Shown: positions 15,760-24,218 of the stretch, in pieces
Layout: each line of letters starts with the position of its first letter
How positions within the stretch are numbered: position 1 is the stretch's first letter
Origin: an uncultured Robinsoniella sp.
GTDB taxonomy: Bacteria; Bacillota; Clostridia; Lachnospirales; Lachnospiraceae
Direction of reading: 5' to 3'
NCBI GenBank assembly: GCA_900540475.1
Contig: UQGG01000004.1
Span: forward strand, 205,146-269,145
Length of the DNA stretch: 64,000 nucleotides
Notes under the pieces: model-generated
Database searches by the model: none
Told to the model about the DNA's origin: nothing
What the model saw: the letters and a program-made list of their open reading frames with translations, nothing else
Position numbers and translations under genes: made by a program

Positions 15760-16941
15760 TCAATGCTTCAATGCTGATTCGATCCGTTTCAGTGCTTCCG
15801 CCAACTGGCTTCTGGGTATTCCAGCATTGAGTCGGAAATAACCCTTGCCTGTACCGCCAAAATGCTCTCCGGGATATATGGTCACTTTTGCTTTATTTAG
15901 AAGAAAGTCTTCTAATTCCTGGTGGGTCCACCCTAATTTTTCATAACCGATCCACACCAAAAATGTTCCTTCCGGTATCGTAACGGTAAAGCCCGGAAGT
16001 TTTTCATCTATAAATTGTTTTATATATCGCAGATTTTCATCCAGATATTCCTGCAGTTCTTCCAGCCATAAATCACATTTTGTATAGGCATTCTCCAGTA
16101 TGGCTGCCGCAAAACAATTAGGATTATGAAGCCCCCACCGGTCGATTGCCGTTTCCATCAGGCTTCTCGTCTTTTCGTCCGGCACAATGATATTGGAAAA
16201 TATAATTCCAGGAATATTAAAGGTTTTTGTAATCGATTGATAAACAATCGTTCTTTTTCTCATTTCATCTGACAATTTTAATGCACTATGAAACGTTTTC
16301 CCCTTGCGTATCAGGTCTGCATGTATCTCGTCCGATAACAGTATCAGATCATGTTTCAGGCAAAATTCCTCCAGTTCTTTTAATTCAGCCATTTCCCAGA
16401 CTCTGCCTGTTGGATTATGGGGATTGCATAAAATAAACATTTTAACTGATTCATCTATCCTGGATTCCAATGAGGACAGGTCCATACACCATCTTCCATT
16501 TTTTGATACCAGCGGACTTTCCATTAATTTTCTACCATACTTTGTTACTGCTGCAGTCAGCGCCGGGTAAGCAGGGGTATTGATTATAACTGCATCTTGC
16601 GGTTGTGTAAAATTTTCCACTGCCATATTCAGCCCCATATTGATTCTGGGTGAAAATAAGATCCAGTCAGGCTCAATGGGACAATGATATCTTCTCTTCA
16701 TCCAGTCATTTACCAGCTGCCTGTAGTTGTCCGGCATAATTGTATAACCAAAGATGCCATGTTTCATCACCCGGTCCATGGCGTCACGAATAGGTCCCGG
16801 CGCCTGAAAATCCATGTCCGCAACTTTGCATTGTATACACTCTGTCCCATATAGGGGAAGCATTTCATCGTATTTGGCACAGTTAGTGCCAAACCGGTCG
16901 ATGATATGATCAAACTGACATCTTTTTTGACTATCCTCCAT
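15760..16941 (-). CDS. PatB/MalY-type PLP-dependent C-S lyase (aminotransferase class I fold)
   Basis: With the start at ATG 16941 the product is 393 residues, right for PatB/MalY cystathionine beta-lyases, and begins as the family does (FDHIIDRFGTNCAKYDE). PLP contacts visible are CNPHNPTGR (172-180), SDEIHADL (203-210) and the Schiff-base lysine in SITKTFNIPG (Lys239). The family cleaves C-S bonds of cystathionine or S-alkyl-cysteines. The frame stays open upstream, but that part is a 24-base tandem repeat and is probably not translated. The gene follows a CUT1 transporter operon on the same strand with a 258-base gap. Confidence 0.88.
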   Translation of the reverse strand: MEDSQKRCQFDHIIDRFGTNCAKYDEMLPLYGTECIQCKVADMDFQAPGPIRDAMDRVMKHGIFGYTIMPDNYRQLVNDWMKRRYHCPIEPDWILFSPRINMGLNMAVENFTQPQDAVIINTPAYPALTAAVTKYGRKLMESPLVSKNGRWCMDLSSLESRIDESVKMFILCNPHNPTGRVWEMAELKELEEFCLKHDLILLSDEIHADLIRKGKTFHSALKLSDEMRKRTIVYQSITKTFNIPGIIFSNIIVPDEKTRSLMETAIDRWGLHNPNCFAAAILENAYTKCDLWLEELQEYLDENLRYIKQFIDEKLPGFTVTIPEGTFLVWIGYEKLGWTHQELEDFLLNKAKVTIYPGEHFGGTGKGYFRLNAGIPRSQLAEALKRIESALKH

Positions 16942-17071
16942 ATACTTTTCTTGTCCTCCTTCCTTATACTTTTTAAAATTTTCCTCCTTATACTTACTTT
17001 TCTTGACTTTCCTACTTATACTTTTCAAGATTTTCCTCTTTATACTTTACTTGACTTTTCTCCTTATATTT
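16924..17071 (-). repeat. Six degenerate 24-base tandem repeats carrying the start codon and ribosome sites of the C-S lyase gene
   Basis: On the minus strand six 24-base units lie head to tail: 17071-17048, 17047-17024, 17023-17000, a 4-base AAGT insertion, then 16995-16972, 16971-16948 and 16947-16924. Each starts AAGTATAAGGAGGA or close to it, encoding KYKEE-like octapeptides in frame. Most units contain a Shine-Dalgarno core (AAGGAGG). The last unit has AAGTATATGG, turning the repeat's ATAAGG into the ATG start codon of the downstream gene. Confidence 0.85.
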
Positions 17072-17198
17072 TTCCAGACCTTCCCCCTTGTCTCCTTCTT
17101 CCCTTCCCTTTTTCACAACCTCTTTATACAAAGCGTCTTAATCAGCAAAACCCAAATATAATGCTTTCAATAGTACACATATAAAGTGTTCGCTCTAG

Positions 17199-18029
17199 CT
17201 ATCCTTTCACCGACCCCGCAATCAGACTTTCCTGTACCTGCCTGCTCAGAATCACGTATATAATAATAATCGGGAATGTGGCTACTACAAGTCCTGCACC
17301 TATGGGTCCCCAGTCTGTCGTATACTGTCCCACCAGAGACTGTATCCCCACTGTTAAAGTCCGGTATTCCGGTTTGCTGATAAAGACAACTGCAAACATC
17401 AATTCATTCCAGGACTGTAAAAAGGTAAAGATGGCAATTGTAGCAAGGGAGGGTTTCATCAGCGGCATTATAATCTTAAAAAAGGTTCCATAGATATTGC
17501 AGCCGTCTATACATGCAGCTTCTTCCAATTCTACGGGAATTGCCGAGATGAATCCGGAGCTGATCATGATTGCCATGGGCACGGCAAATGCGGCATAGGG
17601 AATGATCAGACACCAGTATGTATTAATCAGATGTACCTGGCGCATCATGATAAATACAGGCAGAAGTGCTGCATGAATCGGTATGGTAATCCCCATAATA
17701 AAAGCTACCTGCATGAATTTACGCAGTTTCCATTTCATTCGCACCAGCGCATAGGATGCCATAAGGGATGCCAGCCCCACAATGAAGATTGAAACAGCTG
17801 TTACAATAATACTGTTGAGCAGATAACGTCCCACACTTCCCCCCATGAACGCATGTTCATAATTTTCAAAATGCCACACGGAAGGAAGCCCCACCATGTT
17901 GCCCTGAAAAATGTCAGCGTTGTCCTTAAGGGAAAAGGTCAGCAGCCAATAAAGGGGAAATATTTGCAGTATTGCCCATAAAACCAGAAAAAACTGGGAT
18001 ACCATACTACTTGGTTTGATCTTTTTCAT
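17199..18029 (-). CDS. CUT1-family sugar ABC transporter permease (MalG type)
   Basis: The 276-residue membrane protein has six hydrophobic segments. It carries the EAA loop ELEEAACIDGCNIYGTFFKI followed by MPLMKP, where the transporter ATPase docks, and ends in the usual VQESLIAGSVKG tail of MalG-type permeases. It would pair with the permease encoded immediately upstream and the binding protein before that. No ATPase gene is in the operon, which is common in Lachnospiraceae where a shared MsmX-type ATPase serves many systems. The substrate is unknown. The start has a GAAAGGAG ribosome site. Confidence 0.92.
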   Translation of the reverse strand: MKKIKPSSMVSQFFLVLWAILQIFPLYWLLTFSLKDNADIFQGNMVGLPSVWHFENYEHAFMGGSVGRYLLNSIIVTAVSIFIVGLASLMASYALVRMKWKLRKFMQVAFIMGITIPIHAALLPVFIMMRQVHLINTYWCLIIPYAAFAVPMAIMISSGFISAIPVELEEAACIDGCNIYGTFFKIIMPLMKPSLATIAIFTFLQSWNELMFAVVFISKPEYRTLTVGIQSLVGQYTTDWGPIGAGLVVATFPIIIIYVILSRQVQESLIAGSVKG

Positions 18030-18069
18030 CTGACTTTAACTCCTTTCTAGTGCAGATTTAAGGCACACT

Positions 18070-18948
18070 CTAATCCTCACTCCGGAATGCTTTTCGGATG
18101 AGAAATGCAAACAGGAAGCACTCCAGTATAATAAATATTGCCATAGAACTTCCATAGCCATACATGTTTCTGGAAAATATTGTTTCTACCATCAGGGTGC
18201 TGGGAAGCTGACTTGCTCCCGCCGGTCCGCCTCCTGTCATTACATAAACGAGATCGAAATTCTTCAATGATCCCACCACTGCAAACGTGACGCAGACTTT
18301 GATAATGGGTTTCATCAGGGGAATCGTAATTCTGACAGCAGTCTGGAACGCAGAGGCACCGTCAATTCTGGCAGCCTCAAAAACTTCCCCGGAAATAGAT
18401 CGTATAGATGCGTACATCAGCAGCATATGGTATCCGATATACTGCCATAACACGGGTATAATCACGGCAAATATAACGGTTTTCGTATCTCCCAGCCAGT
18501 TTCCTGTCCATTTTTCAAGCCCCAGGGAAACCAGCATTGTGTTTAATAAGCCATATTGGGGATTGTAGATTTTCATCCACAATTGTCCGATTACCACGGT
18601 GGATATCAGTACCGGAATAAAATAAACGCTTACATAAAACCGTTCACCCTTCACTCCTCGTGCCAGAACCAGGGCTAATATAAGTGAAATAGGCAGCTGT
18701 ACAAATACAGACCCTCCTGCAAAGATCAGAGAATTTTTCACTGCCCTCCAGAAGCCGTCGCTGTTGGTTAGGAACAACTCCCGGTAATTGTCGAGTCCAG
18801 CAAAGATCTTCTCACCGATGCCATCCCATTCCTGAAAGCTGTAGCCAACCGACATGATAATCGGCACAATAATGATTGTTACAAATAAAAACAGTGCTGG
18901 GAATATAAAAAACACAACTGCTTTCTTATTGGATAACACTTTATTCAA
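18070..18948 (-). CDS. CUT1-family sugar ABC transporter permease (MalF type)
   Basis: The start is taken as TTG 18948: the ATG at 18963 contains the GGAGGG ribosome site itself, which lies 7 bases before the TTG. The 292-residue product has six membrane segments and the EAA loop EAARIDGASAFQTAVRIT followed by IPLMKP. GGPAGASQLPSTLMV near the end is typical of the first permease of CUT1 systems. It is the membrane partner of the permease encoded 40 bases downstream and of the lipoprotein upstream. Confidence 0.9.
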   Translation of the reverse strand: MNKVLSNKKAVVFFIFPALFLFVTIIIVPIIMSVGYSFQEWDGIGEKIFAGLDNYRELFLTNSDGFWRAVKNSLIFAGGSVFVQLPISLILALVLARGVKGERFYVSVYFIPVLISTVVIGQLWMKIYNPQYGLLNTMLVSLGLEKWTGNWLGDTKTVIFAVIIPVLWQYIGYHMLLMYASIRSISGEVFEAARIDGASAFQTAVRITIPLMKPIIKVCVTFAVVGSLKNFDLVYVMTGGGPAGASQLPSTLMVETIFSRNMYGYGSSMAIFIILECFLFAFLIRKAFRSED

Positions 18949-19037
18949 TCGGATTCCCTCCATTCTCTTACAAGATAGTTATGCAATAGGTACATGTCAG
19001 CCAGCCCCCATGTCCTACTCCTTCTTTAGATAAGAAT

Positions 19038-19059
19038 GGCGGTTAATTAGATAACCGCC
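19038..19059 (-). other. Intercistronic stem-loop after the binding-protein gene
   Basis: GGCGGTTA/TAACCGCC forms an 8-base perfect stem between the binding-protein and first permease genes. Such hairpins often make the binding protein more abundant than the permeases by protecting its mRNA or causing partial termination. Confidence 0.6.
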
Positions 19060-19091
19060 GTTTCTGTTCTACTTATCTGCTTTCCACTTTT

Positions 19092-20522
19092 CTACTTATT
19101 CAGCTTCTGCAATTCTTCCACATACTGCTCCGGCGTAATATTTCCCACGAAGAGTTCCTGGAGTTTATTCAGATATACAGTGGCATCCTTGCCTTCCATG
19201 AGATTATCCCACCAGATGGTATAGCTGGATGCATCTTTGGTGAACTTATAAATATCCATCAGTAACGGATTGATTTCAGATTCATCGATGTCTACATTGG
19301 TGTACGGCAGAATGCTGGAGCCAATTTTGTATTTCCCAATGGCAAGCTCAAATGCAATATACTGGGCAACCTCTGTTGTAAGTGCCGGATCTTCCGTATC
19401 TGCACTTACTGCAAATGCTGTGTCTGGACCACCTGTAAAATCAGTTACGCCTGCTTTTCCATTTTCCAGCGTGGGGAACGGTGCCGCCACTACTTTATCT
19501 TTCACCAGAGATGAATCCTTATAGACACGGGTAGCCGTCCAGCTTCCGTTTAAATACATGGGAATCTGTCCCTGGAAAAACGGAACTTCCGATTCTTCTC
19601 TGGAAATGCCCGCGGAACCATCCGGAAATGCTCCCATATCCACTAATTCCCTTAAGCATTTTGCCGCTTCCAGGAAACCTGGATCGCCAAAGTCTGTCTC
19701 TTTGCCGGTTGCAGCCACAACCCCTTCACTTCCTACTGCCCGCAGCGCCAGCAGATCGTGGTACATTGCTATGGTCCATGGTTCCTTACCGCCTACCGTC
19801 AGAGGCGTAATCCCGTTGTCCAGAAATGTCTGACATGCTTTCTTTAACTCATCAAATGTTTTCGGTATTTCCAGATTCAGTTGGTCGAACATCTCTTTAT
19901 TGTAAAACATACACGCAACCGACTGATCCGTGGTCAGCCCATAAGTTTTGCCGTCAAACTGAAATCCCGTGAGCGTGGACGGCGCCAAGTGGGATTTGAA
20001 CTCATCCGTAAGATATTCATCCATTGCCTCTACTTTACCTGCCTCCACAAATGGCTTTAAAAATCCATGTCCCCAGGTATAAAATATGTCCGGTGTCTCA
20101 TTTGCAGCGATTGCAGCCTTAAGTTTCGTCTTATAAGCCTCATTTTCCGCTGTGTCCACTTCAATCTTCACCCCAAACTTTTCTTCTGCTTCCCTGGTTA
20201 CACGGTCAACAATTTCCTTGTTGGGATCGGTATCTCCTCCGAATATATGCCATAATTTTATAGTCTGTCCTTCGCCGGGCTTTGCTTTATCGGACTGATC
20301 TGTGCTGTTTGCCTCCGCTGCCGTACTGTCTGCATTTTTATCAGAATCTGATGCTTTGGCGTCACCAGCATCTTTCCCGGCTTCCGCTCCCTCTTTCGTT
20401 TCTGCAGCTTCTTTTGTTTCCCCGGAACTGCTCTTGGTCCCGCCGCCGCAGGCAGTCAGCCCAATCGCCAGAGTTCCTGCAAGCGTTAAAGCCAATATAC
20501 GTTTCATCATCTTTCTTTTCAT
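19092..20522 (-). CDS. Sugar-type ABC transporter substrate-binding lipoprotein
   Basis: I set the start at ATG 20522, preceded by GGAGGAAG; the frame opens 13 codons earlier without a ribosome site. The 476-residue product has a lipoprotein signal with lipobox LTAC, then a low-complexity Lys/Glu/Ala/Asp linker of about 65 residues (SDSDKNADSTAAEANS). The family 1 solute-binding fold follows, with KLWHIFGGDTDPN at the start and QIPMYLNGSWTA near the ligand cleft. It delivers a saccharide or similar ligand to the downstream permeases at the outer face of the membrane. Divergent two-component genes probably control it. The ligand is not deducible. Confidence 0.9.
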   Translation of the reverse strand: MKRKMMKRILALTLAGTLAIGLTACGGGTKSSSGETKEAAETKEGAEAGKDAGDAKASDSDKNADSTAAEANSTDQSDKAKPGEGQTIKLWHIFGGDTDPNKEIVDRVTREAEEKFGVKIEVDTAENEAYKTKLKAAIAANETPDIFYTWGHGFLKPFVEAGKVEAMDEYLTDEFKSHLAPSTLTGFQFDGKTYGLTTDQSVACMFYNKEMFDQLNLEIPKTFDELKKACQTFLDNGITPLTVGGKEPWTIAMYHDLLALRAVGSEGVVAATGKETDFGDPGFLEAAKCLRELVDMGAFPDGSAGISREESEVPFFQGQIPMYLNGSWTATRVYKDSSLVKDKVVAAPFPTLENGKAGVTDFTGGPDTAFAVSADTEDPALTTEVAQYIAFELAIGKYKIGSSILPYTNVDIDESEINPLLMDIYKFTKDASSYTIWWDNLMEGKDATVYLNKLQELFVGNITPEQYVEELQKLNK

Positions 20523-20569
20523 TATAACTTCCTCCGTTTTCACTGGTTGTGGACCTGCCACTGTTTTAC

Positions 20570-20583
20570 TGAGAGCGCTCTCG
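20570..20583. promoter_or_regulatory. Likely catabolite-responsive element (CcpA/cre)
   Basis: TGAGAGCGCTCTCG matches the cre consensus TGWNANCGNTNWCA at 13 of 14 positions and contains the perfect palindrome GAGAGCGCTCTC. It lies 48 bases upstream of the binding-protein start, overlapping the probable transcription start, where CcpA would repress. Another LacI-family regulator could use the same site. Confidence 0.7.
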
Positions 20584-20797
20584 ATGTACCTTTATTCTAC
20601 ACAAACAAGCCGCTGCCCGAAAGAGAATTTTCTTACTATTTCTAGTCTGATTTTGACTGATTCCTTCCAGTAGAGATTTTGCCTATGGTAATTCTTTTAC
20701 TACTTCTGGTAGAAATTTTACTACCTCCGCCGTTTTCTTTACTTCATTTATGCTCCATGGTATCATGATAAAAAGCATGAAGCAGAGGGGCCTTCTT

Positions 20798-22552
20798 ATG
20801 AAAAAGTTAAAATTATACGTGACTCACTTGATTAACCGGGCATTGAACGGCAGAATCTCACAGAAAATCAGCACAGTCTTTCTTCTGTTTTTTATACTTA
20901 GTATTTTACTGACCTATTTCTTATATCAGTTTGTTTCCAGGGACTATGCCCTTTCCAATATGAAGCAGAATTCCAGGCAGACCCTGGTTTCTGTCAGCTC
21001 CAATATCCTGGAGATGATTGACAATATCGATAACAACTATAACCTTTTGTTAAAATCCGGCTTGTCCGATCTCACCCAACAGCCGATTCCTCCCCAGAAG
21101 AGGAAGGAATATGATAATTTTTTATTTACCGTAATTGATACCTATAACCATCTGGACGCTGTCTACATCATGGATCTGGAAAACCATATCTATGGAGTGG
21201 ATAAATTCAACGTCAAAAGTCTGGCAATTGAATCCGTTTCTGATGCGCCCTGGTATGATGCGGTTGTTTCCGCCAGAGGAAGCTATGTTCTCTCCTATAA
21301 CGCGGGTAATATTTTCACACCTGATTTCAGGGAAAATTTCATTTCAGCTATTCGGGTTATCAACGATCTGGAGACCCAGAAGCCTGCAGGGTTTGCTATT
21401 ATGAATATCCCTGTACGTTCTCTGGAAGCACTGTTTCAGACTGTATTTGAAAACCGGCAGACTCATGTAGCGCTTTACGATGAAGCCGGGCAGGTCCTCT
21501 GTGCACTTGGAACACAATCCAATGGGGATAATCCGAAGCTGCTGCTATCTGATATTAATGAAAATATGACCTACCACACCCACACTTCCAGCCATATGCT
21601 CACAGCAGGACTTTATATCCCGGACTTGGGCTGGAAGATTATTACAGACTTTCCCCTGGAAAGCGAGAAGAATTTAAGCGGTTCACTGTTTCAGATTTCA
21701 TTGTGGGTCTTATTGATTAACATTGTATTAATGTTGTTTTGTTCCATAATCATTTCAAAATCTATCCAGCATCCGGTGCTGCGCCTGATTCGGGCTATGA
21801 ACGATGCGGAAACGGGAGAGTTTAAAGCTGTTGAAGTCCGTTATCCGGACAGTGAAATCGGAGTGCTGGAATTAAATTATAATCATATGATCGAGAAAAT
21901 TCAGTCTCTTTTAAAAAGGCTGGTACAGGAACAGAAACAAAAGAGGGAAATGGAACTCCGTGCCCTGCAGGAGCAGATAAAGCCCCATTTTCTCTATAAC
22001 ACGCTGGATGCAATCGGCTATATGGCTCTGGCAGAAGAACCCGTACAGGTATATGATGCCATTGAAACCCTGGGCAGTTTTTACCGTGAAAGCTTAAGCA
22101 GCGGCCAGCAGATGATCACAGTCCGTCAGGAACTGCAGATTGTAAAGGACTATACACATCTGCTCTCTCTGCGTTATGAATCTTTATTTAAAGTAGCTTA
22201 TCAGGTGGATCCCTCCCTGCTGGATCATGGAATTTTGAAGCTGCTGCTGCAGCCACTGGTGGAAAATGCAGTTTACCATGGAATCAAACCCCTTGGTGAA
22301 CCTGGCATCATCCAAATTCATCTGCAGCGAAGGGAAAATTTTCTTCTCATTTGCGTATCCGATAATGGAGTGGGAATGCAGCAGGAATTGATAAAACGGC
22401 TTCTCACCTCCTCTGATTTTGAACACCGGAAGAGTTTTGGACTGGCGGGTACCATAGAGCGGGTTCGGATTACCTATCCGGAACAGTCCGCAGTTTCCAT
22501 AGAGAGTAAAAAGGGGCAAGGTACCCGGATAACCATCCGTCTTCCCTTATGA
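20798..22552 (+). CDS. YesM-type sensor histidine kinase
   Basis: The start is ATG 20798 with AGAGGGG seven bases before it; earlier in-frame starts are unsupported. The 584-residue product has an N-terminal membrane segment, an extracellular sensor of about 240 residues, a second membrane segment (LWVLLINIVLMLFCSIIISK) and a HAMP linker. The His_kinase domain with QIKPHFLYNTLDAIGYMAL (phospho-acceptor His) and a C-terminal ATPase with SDNGVGM and FGLAGTIERV follow. This architecture senses extracellular carbohydrate or the loaded binding protein and passes phosphate to the AraC regulator encoded 43 bases downstream. The divergent ABC transporter is the expected target. Confidence 0.92.
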   Translation: MKKLKLYVTHLINRALNGRISQKISTVFLLFFILSILLTYFLYQFVSRDYALSNMKQNSRQTLVSVSSNILEMIDNIDNNYNLLLKSGLSDLTQQPIPPQKRKEYDNFLFTVIDTYNHLDAVYIMDLENHIYGVDKFNVKSLAIESVSDAPWYDAVVSARGSYVLSYNAGNIFTPDFRENFISAIRVINDLETQKPAGFAIMNIPVRSLEALFQTVFENRQTHVALYDEAGQVLCALGTQSNGDNPKLLLSDINENMTYHTHTSSHMLTAGLYIPDLGWKIITDFPLESEKNLSGSLFQISLWVLLINIVLMLFCSIIISKSIQHPVLRLIRAMNDAETGEFKAVEVRYPDSEIGVLELNYNHMIEKIQSLLKRLVQEQKQKREMELRALQEQIKPHFLYNTLDAIGYMALAEEPVQVYDAIETLGSFYRESLSSGQQMITVRQELQIVKDYTHLLSLRYESLFKVAYQVDPSLLDHGILKLLLQPLVENAVYHGIKPLGEPGIIQIHLQRRENFLLICVSDNGVGMQQELIKRLLTSSDFEHRKSFGLAGTIERVRITYPEQSAVSIESKKGQGTRITIRLPL

Positions 22553-22595
22553 AAAAACATTACGCTTATACTTATACCTAAAAGGAAGGATTACC

Positions 22596-24218
22596 ATGTT
22601 AAATACAAAACCCATCAAAATCATGTTTGTAGATGACGAAGAAAAGATGCGCAAACTCCTGCGTATCTGCATGAACTGGGAAGAGCTGGAATACGAAGTC
22701 ACGGCTGACGCTGCCAGTGCCAATCAGGCTCTGGAAATGATACCGGCTGTGAATCCAGATGTGATCATTACCGATATAGAAATGCCTTTTATCAATGGTC
22801 TGGACTTTGCAGAAATGGTACTGGAAGAATATCCTCAGATCAAGATTGTGGTTCTGACTGCCCACAATGAATTTGAATATGCCAAACAGGGATTGGAAAT
22901 CGGCGTATCCGGTTTTCTTTTAAAGCCTTTAAAGCGGGATGAATTAAGCCGCCGAATGTGTGAACTCCGGGACTCTCTGCGCCAAGAGCAGCGGGAACTG
23001 TATGAACACGCATTACTGCAGAAGAAGTTAGAAGAGAACCGCCAGTTTATTATCCAGAACTTCCTAAGCAATCTGATGCTCACTCCCCTTTCGGAATCTG
23101 CTCTGTGGGAAAATCTCTCCTATTATAAAATTCCCCTTAGCCGCAGCTCAGGGTACTATAATATACTCCTGCTAATGCCCATGACTGACCCGGATGTGGA
23201 ACAGAGCATCCTGCAAAACCTCCAGTGCAGAGAGTTGATTTCTTCTATTGTAAAACGCATGAACGGCGTCCTGCTCTTTCAGGACATCCACCAGAACCTG
23301 ATACTCTTAAGTGAGAATCAAAAGATTAATCTCTACACCTACGGGTCACATTTTTCATCCCTGACCAAAAGCAAACTTGGCATCAAGCTCTATACCGGGA
23401 CCGGGAATCCTGTTTCTGATCTGATGGATATCCGCACTTCCTACCGCCAAGCATATCAAAATGCCCAGGTTGCCAAATACAGTCATAACAAATCCTTTTT
23501 GGCAAACAGCCGTCAGAATCAGGGACACAGCCCTCTTCAAGGGATTATTGACAGCATTACCCAGGAACTGCCGCTTTATCTTCAGATTCCCCAAGAAGAA
23601 TCTTCACTCGCTCAGGTGGCTAAAGCTTTTGATGACCTGGAATCCTTGCCGGACAGCGCTCTGTCGGATGTTATGGTACTCTCTTTATCCATTATAAATA
23701 TTATTCTGGCAACCCTGCGGGATAAAGGGATTTCTTATGATGAAATCTATAATACCAGCCATCTGCCCTATACCCATATTTTGAAATTAAAAGACGAGAA
23801 AAGCATCCGCCAGTATGTTCTTCAGCTGGTCCGGTTCACACTCCACCAGATCGAACTCTATACCCATGCAAAAGGAAATAAGCTCATACATTCTATCATG
23901 CAGTATATGAATGAAAACCTGAACCAATCCACCTTGTCCCTGAAAAAGATTGCGGAGATGAACTACGTAAATCCCTCCTATTTAAGCCGTACCTTCAAAG
24001 AAGTAACCACAATGAATTTCATGGACTATGTCACTACCATGCGAATAGAAAAAGCAAAAAAGCTCCTGCGCAGCAGTAATTTAAGAATTTATGAAATTGC
24101 AGAAGCGGTGGGAATAACCGACCCTAATTATTTTTCTAAATTTTTTACCAAACATACAAACTGCACACCTACCCAATATAAAGAAGGGAGCCTTAATCAT
24201 GAAAAACAACAGCTGTAA
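22596..24218 (+). CDS. YesN-type response regulator with AraC DNA-binding domain
   Basis: The 540-residue protein starts with a receiver domain (FVDDEEKMRK; phospho-acceptor Asp60 in DVIITDIEMP; conserved Lys in FLLKPLKRDE). A long middle region follows, and the protein ends in two AraC-type helix-turn-helix motifs from about 435 (LSLKKIAEMNYVNPSYLSRT and RIYEIAEAVGITDPNYFSKF). It should activate the divergent transporter operon on phosphorylation by the upstream kinase. The 3' end overlaps the amidohydrolase gene by 20 bases, so translation of the two is coupled. Confidence 0.93.
   Translation: MLNTKPIKIMFVDDEEKMRKLLRICMNWEELEYEVTADAASANQALEMIPAVNPDVIITDIEMPFINGLDFAEMVLEEYPQIKIVVLTAHNEFEYAKQGLEIGVSGFLLKPLKRDELSRRMCELRDSLRQEQRELYEHALLQKKLEENRQFIIQNFLSNLMLTPLSESALWENLSYYKIPLSRSSGYYNILLLMPMTDPDVEQSILQNLQCRELISSIVKRMNGVLLFQDIHQNLILLSENQKINLYTYGSHFSSLTKSKLGIKLYTGTGNPVSDLMDIRTSYRQAYQNAQVAKYSHNKSFLANSRQNQGHSPLQGIIDSITQELPLYLQIPQEESSLAQVAKAFDDLESLPDSALSDVMVLSLSIINIILATLRDKGISYDEIYNTSHLPYTHILKLKDEKSIRQYVLQLVRFTLHQIELYTHAKGNKLIHSIMQYMNENLNQSTLSLKKIAEMNYVNPSYLSRTFKEVTTMNFMDYVTTMRIEKAKKLLRSSNLRIYEIAEAVGITDPNYFSKFFTKHTNCTPTQYKEGSLNHEKQQL

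Noticed and set aside
16942..17028. N-terminal extension of the C-S lyase from TTG 17028
   Set aside because: The extension is the 24-base tandem repeat translated; the family N-terminus begins right after ATG 16941, which has AGGAGG upstream.
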